From positions 1 through 13,444 of the forward strand of contig CAXDRM010000032.1 in assembly GCA_963991775.1 (NCBI GenBank): 13,444 nt of DNA, given 5' to 3'. Below are positions 6,121 to 12,420 of this stretch, piece by piece (positions within the stretch are counted from its first letter, which is position 1; each line of letters starts with the position of its first letter). The position numbers were made by a program, and so were the translations under genes. Below the pieces are notes generated by a model, which worked only from the letters and a program-made list of their open reading frames with translations, was not told the DNA's origin and ran no database searches. This DNA comes from CAXDRM01 sp963991775. GTDB taxonomy: Bacteria; Pseudomonadota; Alphaproteobacteria; Rickettsiales; JABIRX01.

Positions 6121-7173
6121 GTGGGAAAAAGTCAAATTTTTAGCACATTATTGCAATCGTCAAAGGAACTGCGTAGCGCAAGCTCAGCTATTGTGACAAG
6201 GTCTTTTGGAGATGTAACTACAGCACATAGTAATGTTGGAAGGCAGCATAAGCTTACATATTTGCCACCTAACATTTCTGGTAAAGCTACCTCAGCATAT
6301 ATGCCGCATGGTTCAATAGCCCAGCCTCGGCTTCAAGATCCGGTACAGCAAATCTTAAGTAAATATTCAACAGCAACGGAACAGTCTCAGCAAAAAAATT
6401 ATGTAATTTTTGTTCGTCATGGTGAAAGTGAGTGGAATCAGACCAAACAATATGCAGGACAATATGATACACCATTAGCAGCAGAAGGGCAGGAGGATGC
6501 TAAAAGTGCTGCGTATAGGCTAAGTGTATTTTTTGCAAATATGGATATAAACACAAAGGAAGTAAAATTTTATTCATCAGATCTTTCTCGGGCTAGCACT
6601 ACAGCACAGATTATTATGTCAGGTTTAAATCTTGATCCCAATAATTTGGTAAAGTTAGAATCATTAAGAGAAAAATCTGTAGGTGCTTTTACTGGTTTTA
6701 AAAAAGATAAAGGGATGCGTGATATTGTTGATAGTAAAGATATAAAAGTAGCACCACCTCATATGGATGAAACACATCCTTTATTTAATGCTGTATTGCC
6801 CTCTGCACGTTTTGGTGAATCCCATTATGATGTAGTTGAGCGTATGAATGATTTTATCGCAGGCGAGATGAAACCTAATTTATTAGTAGGAAAAACTACG
6901 GTGATTTCTGGTCATAGTAATTCTGGTTCAGCATTTTTTGATGCTATAGCTGGTGGTAATAATAGAAAAGTCCCATTCAAGAACGGTGTACCTCTAGTAT
7001 GTGAATTTGTAGAATTAAATGGCAAACAAGTTATCAATGATGTTTTTTACATTGATGCTAAGGGGCGCAGCAAAGAACATGTATGGTTTGATATTAACAA
7101 GGTTGATCCAGAAAAATTTCATCCAGATTTTTTCTCTAAAAAGCAAGAAAAGTCAGCCTCCCTCTCTATCTAA
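6121..7173 (+). CDS. histidine phosphatase (phosphoglycerate-mutase-like) with N-terminal extension
   Basis: This is a histidine phosphatase superfamily protein. VIFVRHGESEWNQT holds the RHG nucleophile. AGQYDTPLAAEGQEDAKSAA, SSDLSRASTTAQII, LREKSVGAFTGFKKDKG, FGESHYDVVERM and VISGHSNSGSAFFDA follow in the order seen in cofactor-dependent phosphoglycerate mutase. The second catalytic His is in GHSN rather than the mutase GHGN, so a phosphatase is equally possible. About 85 residues (numbered from the GTG) precede the catalytic domain. They are rich in Ser, Thr and Gln with Lys/Arg and few acidic residues, and no signal peptide is evident. The start is uncertain: GTG 6121 is chosen because a strong promoter overlaps ATG 6085, while ATG 6046 is the longest frame (375 residues). 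No Shine-Dalgarno supports any of them. Confidence 0.85.
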   Translation: MGKSQIFSTLLQSSKELRSASSAIVTRSFGDVTTAHSNVGRQHKLTYLPPNISGKATSAYMPHGSIAQPRLQDPVQQILSKYSTATEQSQQKNYVIFVRHGESEWNQTKQYAGQYDTPLAAEGQEDAKSAAYRLSVFFANMDINTKEVKFYSSDLSRASTTAQIIMSGLNLDPNNLVKLESLREKSVGAFTGFKKDKGMRDIVDSKDIKVAPPHMDETHPLFNAVLPSARFGESHYDVVERMNDFIAGEMKPNLLVGKTTVISGHSNSGSAFFDAIAGGNNRKVPFKNGVPLVCEFVELNGKQVINDVFYIDAKGRSKEHVWFDINKVDPEKFHPDFFSKKQEKSASLSI

Positions 7174-7193
7174 AGAAATATTTTTATTTGCTT

Positions 7194-7298
7194 AAGTCAC
7201 TAGAGTTTAGCTCTGATTTGCTTGCGCTTTATAAATGACGGATAGGTCATTTATAAATGCTCCTGATACGCAAATGCACAGCCAAACTCTAGTGACTT
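7194..7298. repeat. nested palindrome element A
   Basis: The outer stem is 15 bp perfect: AAGTCACTAGAGTTT (7194-7208) with 7284-7298. The inner stem is 12 bp perfect: TTTATAAATGAC (7228-7239) with GTCATTTATAAA (7246-7257), loop GGATAG. The linkers partly pair and contain TTGCGC (7222-7227) and TGCTCCTGATACGC (7258-7271). Element C repeats these linkers with a differing but still paired inner stem. Element A lies just after the phosphatase stop in a convergent gap. It could act as a terminator or a non-autonomous mobile repeat. Confidence 0.75.
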
Positions 7299-7305
7299 TT
7301 AAAAT

Positions 7306-7417
7306 CTTAAGAATTCGCAGATGTGTTTAGAGCGAGATTCCACAGAATTTTATCAACATGGATTTGATAAAATTCGAGGACTGCCCGAGCGATTAAATAT
7401 ATCTGCGAATTCTTAAG
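7306..7417. repeat. nested palindrome element B
   Basis: The outer stem is 17 bp perfect: CTTAAGAATTCGCAGAT (7306-7322) with 7401-7417. It can extend by about 8 more pairs if G-U is allowed. The inner stem is 12 bp perfect: GAATTTTATCAA (7345-7356) with TTGATAAAATTC (7364-7375), loop of 7. The linkers carry GAGCGA twice in direct orientation (7330-7335 and 7387-7392). The architecture and 112-bp length match element C. On the minus strand it begins 3 nt after the rsfS stop and may terminate ftsH-rsfS transcription. Confidence 0.72.
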
Positions 7418-7420
7418 GTC

Positions 7421-7753
7421 TTAACTCCACAAAGCTTCAAGATTGTAAAAATCGCGCATTTCAGGAATAAAAATATGCACCACAATCTGACCAGCATCAA
7501 TTAATACCCATTTACCTTCATTAATGCCTTCAGTTTGATAAGAAATTTCTTCGTTACATTCATGCTTTAAAAATTTTACTAATTTTTCAGCAATAGCAGC
7601 TACATGACGATCAGAAGTGCCAGAGGTAACAATCATAAAATCACAAGCATCACTTTTATCTTTTAAAGCAATAGTAACAACATCTTGTGCTTTGCTATCC
7701 TCAAGATTATTGATGATAGATTTTTTAAATTTATTTAAAGAGATTTTATTCAT
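7421..7753 (-). CDS. rsfS: ribosomal silencing factor RsfS
   Basis: RsfS (Iojap/YbeB family) binds ribosomal protein uL14 and blocks joining of the 50S and 30S subunits, lowering translation in stationary phase or starvation. From the ATG at 7753 the protein has 110 residues, the normal family length. Diagnostic parts are AQDVVTIALKDKSDACDFMIVTSGTSDRHVAAIAEKL and the C-terminal GKWVLIDAGQIVVHIFIPEMRDFYNLEALW. The frame extends 11 codons upstream into the ftsH 3' end (ATG at 7786). The inner ATG is preferred because it gives the family length and begins 4 nt after the ftsH stop, which suggests translational coupling. Palindrome element B follows the stop. Confidence 0.93.
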   Translation of the reverse strand: MNKISLNKFKKSIINNLEDSKAQDVVTIALKDKSDACDFMIVTSGTSDRHVAAIAEKLVKFLKHECNEEISYQTEGINEGKWVLIDAGQIVVHIFIPEMRDFYNLEALWS

Positions 7754-7757
7754 AAAA

Positions 7758-9596
7758 TTATTTAGCAGAATTGCCTTTTGCAACATTAAGGCTAGAAGTT
7801 TTACTGCTTTTGCTATTTAGCTCATTTTGTCTAATTTTTTTACCAGCAATAATATCTTGTACTTCTTGACCAGTAAGTGTTTCATATTCAATTAGGGCCT
7901 CAGCTAGAGCATGTAATTTTTTGATTTTTTTCTTAATTAGATCTGTAGCAGTTTTATGACCTAATTCTACAATTTGCTTAACTTCATTATCAATTAAATT
8001 AGCTTTATCATTAGAGATAAAATCATCATTAGAAATTTCATGCATTACCGGGCCAATAGCTTCGCTCATACCCCAGCGTAACACCATCATTTTAGCAATT
8101 TTAGTTGCTTGTTCAATATCACTAGAAGCACCAGAAGTGACTTTATCTTCACCAAAAATTAATTCTTCTGCAACTCTGCCACCCATCGCTACAGCAATAT
8201 CAGCATGTAATTTTTCGCGGGTTACAGATAAACGATCATCTTCAGGCAAACGCATTACCATACCGAGTGCACCGCCGCGTGGCATAATAGTTGCTTTATG
8301 AATTGGATCAGATGCGTCAGAGAAAACGGTCACAATAGCATGACCTGCTTCATGATAGGCAGTAAGTTTTTTCTCTTCTGGTTTCATTACCATAGATTTG
8401 CGCTCAGCGCCCATTAAGACACGATCTTTAGCATATTCAAAATCCTTCATAGTAACCATTTTTTTATTACTACGTGCCGCATGTAACGCTGCTTCATTTA
8501 CTAGATTTTGTAATTCTGCGCCGGCAAAACCTGGAGTACCACGTGCTAACACGTTAAAATCAACATCTGGAGCAATTTGTACTTTTTTGGCATGTACGCC
8601 CAAGATTTTTTCACGACCTTTAACGTCAGGATTTGGTACGGTAATTTGACGATCAAAACGACCTGGTCTAAGTAGAGCTTTATCCAAGACATCAGCACGG
8701 TTAGTTGCAGCAATAACGATGATATCCTGATTTTCTTCAAAACCATCCATCTCAACAAGAAGTTGGTTTAGAGTTTGCTCTCTTTCATCATTACCGCCAC
8801 CAATACCAGCACCACGATGACGACCAACCGCATCAATCTCATCAATAAAAATGATACAAGGAGAATTTTTCTTAGCTTGTTCAAAAAGATCTCTAACACG
8901 GCTAGCACCAACACCGACAAACATTTCAACAAAATCAGAGCCAGAAATGCTAAAGAAAGGAACTTTTGCTTCACCAGCAATAGCTTTAGCTAGTAATGTT
9001 TTACCTGTACCAGGATTACCAACTAGCAAACAACCTTTTGGGATCTTACCTCCTAATCTTTTAAATTTTTGGGGATCTTTAAGAAAATCGACCAGCTCCA
9101 TTAATTCGTCACGTGCTTCATCGATACCAGCGACATCTTTAAAAGTGATTTTAGTATCTTTACTCATAAACATTTTAGCGCGTGAGCGACCAAAACTTAG
9201 CGGGTTATTACCACCTTTGCCCATCTTACGTGCAAAATATACCCAAACACCAATGATTAAAATAAAAGGTAACCAAGAAATTAAAGCAGCAATTAAGGTA
9301 GTTTTCATATTATCACTACCAGCCACTTTGATAGTTACGCCAGATTCATCAAGTTTTTCTACTAAGTCAGGATAGTAAGGTGCTACTGTTTTAAAATTAG
9401 CGCCATTTTTATAAGAGCCGTTAATTGTATCGCCTTGTATCTCGACAGAGCGGATATTACCAGATTTTACACTAGCTAGGAAATCAGAGAAGTTAATCTC
9501 TTGTCCATTATTTTGTTCTGCAGAATTACCAAAAGCAAGGGAGAGCAGGGCAATAATCAATACCCAGATTAAGAAATTTTTTATGTTTTTATTCAT
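7758..9596 (-). CDS. ftsH: ATP-dependent zinc metalloprotease FtsH
   Basis: The 612-residue membrane AAA+ protease degrades misfolded membrane proteins and short-lived regulators. Transmembrane segments lie near residues 8-23 and 100-122, with a periplasmic domain between. The AAA module has Walker A GNPGTGKT (193-200), Walker B IIFIDEID (248-255), the pore loop around FVGVG (226-230) and the SRH region ATNRADVLDKALLRPGRFDR. The protease domain has HEAGH (415-419) as the zinc site. The Walker A second residue is Asn instead of the usual Pro (GPPGTGKT). A good Shine-Dalgarno (AGGA, 9606-9603) sits 6 nt before the ATG. Gene order is ftsH then rsfS, probably one transcript. Confidence 0.97.
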   Translation of the reverse strand: MNKNIKNFLIWVLIIALLSLAFGNSAEQNNGQEINFSDFLASVKSGNIRSVEIQGDTINGSYKNGANFKTVAPYYPDLVEKLDESGVTIKVAGSDNMKTTLIAALISWLPFILIIGVWVYFARKMGKGGNNPLSFGRSRAKMFMSKDTKITFKDVAGIDEARDELMELVDFLKDPQKFKRLGGKIPKGCLLVGNPGTGKTLLAKAIAGEAKVPFFSISGSDFVEMFVGVGASRVRDLFEQAKKNSPCIIFIDEIDAVGRHRGAGIGGGNDEREQTLNQLLVEMDGFEENQDIIVIAATNRADVLDKALLRPGRFDRQITVPNPDVKGREKILGVHAKKVQIAPDVDFNVLARGTPGFAGAELQNLVNEAALHAARSNKKMVTMKDFEYAKDRVLMGAERKSMVMKPEEKKLTAYHEAGHAIVTVFSDASDPIHKATIMPRGGALGMVMRLPEDDRLSVTREKLHADIAVAMGGRVAEELIFGEDKVTSGASSDIEQATKIAKMMVLRWGMSEAIGPVMHEISNDDFISNDKANLIDNEVKQIVELGHKTATDLIKKKIKKLHALAEALIEYETLTGQEVQDIIAGKKIRQNELNSKSSKTSSLNVAKGNSAK

Positions 9597-9621
9597 GTAA
9601 GGTCCTAAAGAATACCACTAT

Positions 9622-9649
9622 AATATAGTATTTGTTTTAATGAAAACAA
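9622..9649 (-). promoter_or_regulatory. ftsH: candidate ftsH promoter
   Basis: On the minus strand, TTGTTT (9649-9644) and TATATT (9627-9622) are separated by 16 bp, giving a start about 20 nt before the ftsH ATG with its AGGA ribosome site. No heat-shock sigma-32 pattern was recognised. Confidence 0.4.
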
Positions 9650-9662
9650 GAGGTGAGGGAGC

Positions 9663-9774
9663 ATTTTATCAGATTGACTTGAGTATTTTGCGCTGTCCGT
9701 TTTGTGAATAACAAGATGGTTATTCACAAATACTCCTGATGCGCGCAGAAACACTCAAGTCAATCTGATAAAAT
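9663..9774. repeat. nested palindrome element C
   Basis: The outer stem is 22 bp and perfect (9663-9684 with 9753-9774). The inner stem is 12 bp perfect: TTTGTGAATAAC (9701-9712) with GTTATTCACAAA (9719-9730), loop AAGATG. The linkers hold TTGCGC (9688-9693), partly paired with GCGC on the other side, and TACTCCTGATGCGC (9731-9744). Element A has the same linkers but an unrelated outer stem. The element lies between the serB 3' end and the ftsH promoter, both on the minus strand. It could end serB transcription or insulate ftsH from it. Confidence 0.78.
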
Positions 9775-9786
9775 TTAGGAAATAAT

Positions 9787-9846
9787 CATCTCAAAAGAGT
9801 AAGGTTTCTGTGTAGATATATTATGCTAGTTTGCTCTTTTGAGATG
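9787..9846 (-). terminator. possible serB terminator: inverted repeat spanning the stop codon
   Basis: CATCTCAAAAGAG (9787-9799) and CTCTTTTGAGATG (9834-9846) are perfect 13-bp complements with a 34-nt loop. One arm lies within the last serB codons and the other after the stop. On the minus strand the second arm is followed by ATTATTT. The loop is long for an intrinsic terminator, so this is tentative. Confidence 0.35.
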
Positions 9847-10741
9847 CGTTTTTAGTATTTGCGTTGCGGCTAATGCCCTGCATATATAATAGTGAAGTAA
9901 AATCACTATGCTCGATTTGTTGTGCGATTTGTGCTTTAACAACGGGCTTAGCTTTGTAAGCCACAGCAAGACCAGCAGCATGCAGCATGGGTAAATCATT
10001 AGCGCCATCACCTACGGCCATGATATCATTTTTAGCTATTTGATGTTTTTCAGCTAAAGTTTTTAAAGTTGCTAATTTACTTTCACTAGAAAAAATTGGT
10101 TCAGCTACTGTACCATCTAAAACATCACCAGCAAAATTTAACTGATTAGAAAAATCTGCAAAGAAATTTAGCTCTTGTCCTATTTTATTAGTAAAAAAAG
10201 TGAAGCCACCCGAAGTAATCACCAATTTAGTACCTAACTTATTTAAAGTAGCGGCCATAATTTTAACGCCTGGATTAATCTTGATGGTATTTTGATAAAT
10301 TTCGGCAAGTTGGGTTTTGCTGATACCTTTTAAGCAAGAAACTCTTTTTTTTAGTGATTCGCTAAAATCTAATTTACCTTGCATTGCCGCTTCAGTAACT
10401 TGTGCTACTTGATCGTAACGACCAGCTGCGCGTGCAATTTCATCAATACATTCATTAGCTATTAAAGTAGCATCCATATCAAACACTATCAGTTTTTTTA
10501 AGCCAAAAAGCTCGGCAGGAATCTGAAAAAAATCCAGAGTTTTATCAGCAAAGGCTGCTTTAAGATCAGACAAAATATCTTGCTCTACATTAAATTGTAG
10601 CGCTTCATTTATTGCTAAGATTTTTTGGTTAGTAAGTGTTACAGCTAAATTTTCTCTGCAAAATTTGCTGATTTTTTCTACTAAATTCTGCTCAAGTTTT
10701 TTGCTGCCAGTTGGAGCAACAATGATCAGGAAATATTTCAT
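9821..10741 (-). CDS. serB: phosphoserine phosphatase
   Basis: The 306-residue cytosolic HAD-superfamily enzyme makes L-serine from O-phosphoserine, the last step of serine synthesis. The catalytic motif is FDMDATLIANECIDE: nucleophile Asp88, acid/base Asp90, with the substrate-binding Glu nearby. Motif II is ITSGGFTFF (Ser177), and motif IV is GDGANDLPML (Asp245, Asp249). An N-terminal domain of about 80 residues precedes, as in bacterial SerB, and the cap helices contain EAAMQGKLDFSESLKKRV. The C-terminal tail after 290 is Asn/Lys/Ser-rich and unconserved. The gene is divergent from the transaldolase gene (62-bp gap). Element C and an inverted repeat follow its stop. Confidence 0.95.
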   Translation of the reverse strand: MKYFLIIVAPTGSKKLEQNLVEKISKFCRENLAVTLTNQKILAINEALQFNVEQDILSDLKAAFADKTLDFFQIPAELFGLKKLIVFDMDATLIANECIDEIARAAGRYDQVAQVTEAAMQGKLDFSESLKKRVSCLKGISKTQLAEIYQNTIKINPGVKIMAATLNKLGTKLVITSGGFTFFTNKIGQELNFFADFSNQLNFAGDVLDGTVAEPIFSSESKLATLKTLAEKHQIAKNDIMAVGDGANDLPMLHAAGLAVAYKAKPVVKAQIAQQIEHSDFTSLLYMQGISRNANTKNASQKSKLA

Positions 10742-10803
10742 TTAAATTTAAAATAACTTTGTTACTTTTAAGGCCTATTTAAATACACAATCTAAGAGGA
10801 AAA

Positions 10804-11460
10804 ATGAAGTTTTTTGTTGATACGGCAAATATTGCAGAGATTAGAGATTTACATGCAGCAGGTTTAATTGATGGTGTTACAACTAACCCATCTTTAGTTG
10901 CAAAAGAGGATAAAGATTTTAAAGAGATTCTAAAAGAAATCTGTGCGGAAGTAGATTTTTCAGTTAGTGCTGAAGTAACTGCGCTTGATACTGAAAATAT
11001 GATTAAAGAAGGTTTAGAACTTAGAAAAGTTGCAGATAATATAGCGGTTAAATTACCACTTACTTGGGATGGTTTAAAAGCCTGCAAGGCACTTTCTAGC
11101 GATGGTATCGAAGTTAATGTCACTTTATGTTTTTCAGCTGCACAAGCCTTGCTTGCTGCTAAATGTGGTGCCACTTATATCTCTCCTTTTATTGGGCGCC
11201 ATGATGATATAGGGCATGATGGTTTAAATTTAATCGCAGAAATTAAAGCGATCTATGATAATTATCCAGATTTACATACGCAAATTTTATGTGCCTCAAT
11301 TAGACATCCAATTCATTTATTAGAATGTGCTAAGATTGGTGCAGATATTGCAACTATTCCTGCTAAAGTGATTAAGCAATTAGTGAAACATCCTTTAACT
11401 GATAAAGGTTTGGAAGGCTTTTTAGCTGATTGGGAAAAAACCGGACAAAAAATCTTGTAA
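10804..11460 (+). CDS. tal: transaldolase, small TalC/Fsa type
   Basis: The 218-residue class I aldolase-fold enzyme belongs to the short transaldolase subfamily. It is the non-oxidative pentose-phosphate enzyme moving a dihydroxyacetone unit between sedoheptulose 7-phosphate and glyceraldehyde 3-phosphate. The start MKFFVDTANIAEIRDL and GVTTNPSLVAKE mark the first strands. The Schiff-base Lys is Lys83 in NIAVKLPLTWDGLKA. NVTLCFSAAQALLAAKCGATYISPFIGRHDDIG and ASIRHP form the rest of the active site. Fructose-6-phosphate aldolase is the near relative and the two cannot be told apart confidently here. A strong Shine-Dalgarno (AAGAGG) lies 5 nt upstream of the ATG. xerC begins 16 nt after the stop and is probably co-transcribed. 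Confidence 0.94.
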   Translation: MKFFVDTANIAEIRDLHAAGLIDGVTTNPSLVAKEDKDFKEILKEICAEVDFSVSAEVTALDTENMIKEGLELRKVADNIAVKLPLTWDGLKACKALSSDGIEVNVTLCFSAAQALLAAKCGATYISPFIGRHDDIGHDGLNLIAEIKAIYDNYPDLHTQILCASIRHPIHLLECAKIGADIATIPAKVIKQLVKHPLTDKGLEGFLADWEKTGQKIL

Positions 11461-11475
11461 GAGCTGTAACAGAAT

Positions 11476-12393
11476 TTGCATAAAATCTTTAAGCAAAAAA
11501 TAACGCAAATTATTGCTAGCTGGTCAGATTATCTTAGTGCAATAAAAAGATATTCTAACCATACGGTACAGGCATATCAGCGTGATCTTGAGCAATTTTT
11601 AGAATTTTATGCTAAATATGAAGGGCGTCAGCTAGTAGCTCATGATATGGTGCAGCTTAATTATGCTACGGTTCGAGCTTTTTTAGCAGAATTAGATAAT
11701 CAGGGTTTAGCTGCTACTTCGCGTTCACGTAAATTATCTGCACTTAAAAATTTTTTAGAATATCTAGAAAATGAAACAGCAACTGCCATAGCGGTAGCTA
11801 AATTAATTAAACATCCTAAATTGCCGAAAGCTTTACCTAAGGCAATCAATATTGCAGAGACTTTTAAGTTGCTTGATAATTTTGCCGAGCAGGCCAAAAA
11901 TTGGGAGGAGTGGCGCGATTATACGATTATTTTATTAATCTATGCGACGGGTTTACGCATTAGTGAGGTATTAAGTTTAAGTAGATCTAGCTTAGCTGAA
12001 CATCATTTGCGTGTTGTAGGAAAAGGTAATAAAGAGCGTGATGTGCCTTTATTGCCAAAGATTAGCCAAGCACTTAAGCGTTATTTAAAAGAGCAGCCTT
12101 ATAGTTTAGCGTTAGAGCAGCCCTTTTTTTTAAGTAAGACAGGTAAGCAATTAACCGCACGTGTGGTACAGAAAAAACTGGAAAATATGCGCAAGCAGTT
12201 GCTGTTGCCGGATTATTTAACGCCGCATGCTTTGCGACATAGTTTTGCTACACATTTATTGGGTTCGGGTGCAAATTTACGTGAGATTCAAGAATTGCTT
12301 GGTCATGAAAATTTAGCCACTACTGAGCGTTACACTAAGGTTACCAAATCCGAGTTAATTGCCAAATATCGTACTCATCATCCGCGTGGGTGA
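11476..12393 (+). CDS. xerC: site-specific tyrosine recombinase XerC
   Basis: The 305-residue tyrosine recombinase acts with XerD at dif to resolve chromosome dimers. The N-terminal SAM-like core-binding domain (about 12-100) includes YSNHTVQAYQRDLEQFLEF and RKLSALKNFLEYL. The catalytic domain has Arg161 in ATGLRISEVLSL, Lys183 in VGKGNKERDVPL, His251 and Arg254 in HALRHSFATH, His277 in LLGHENL and nucleophile Tyr286 in TTERYTKV. Length is normal. XerC rather than XerD is chosen from sequence flavour only. The start is a TTG 15 nt after the transaldolase stop, with only a weak AAGAG upstream. The upstream frame offers no better in-frame start. The gene is convergent with the BRO/DinD-like gene. 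Confidence 0.93.
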   Translation: MHKIFKQKITQIIASWSDYLSAIKRYSNHTVQAYQRDLEQFLEFYAKYEGRQLVAHDMVQLNYATVRAFLAELDNQGLAATSRSRKLSALKNFLEYLENETATAIAVAKLIKHPKLPKALPKAINIAETFKLLDNFAEQAKNWEEWRDYTIILLIYATGLRISEVLSLSRSSLAEHHLRVVGKGNKERDVPLLPKISQALKRYLKEQPYSLALEQPFFLSKTGKQLTARVVQKKLENMRKQLLLPDYLTPHALRHSFATHLLGSGANLREIQELLGHENLATTERYTKVTKSELIAKYRTHHPRG

Positions 12394-12420
12394 TGATAGA
12401 TAAGAAATACCATAACTTTA

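Noticed and set aside
7194..7417. Retron-type msr/msd or CRISPR repeat explanation for the nested palindromes
   Set aside because: No reverse transcriptase gene is nearby, there is no regular repeat-spacer spacing, and copies occur 2.4 kb apart in separate intergenic gaps.
8851..9375. 174-residue plus-strand ORF across the ftsH ATPase region
   Set aside because: It is antisense to the conserved FtsH AAA module and shows no family motif or ribosome binding site. Its openness follows from ftsH codon usage.
10779..11174. 131-residue minus-strand ORF across the transaldolase gene
   Set aside because: It is antisense to a clear transaldolase. The low-complexity Ser/Ala composition is typical of a shadow frame.
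12375..12396. Hairpin at the xerC stop as an intrinsic terminator
   Set aside because: A 9-bp stem with a G-U pair exists (TCATCATCC/GGGTGATGA) but no T-run follows and most of it is xerC coding sequence.
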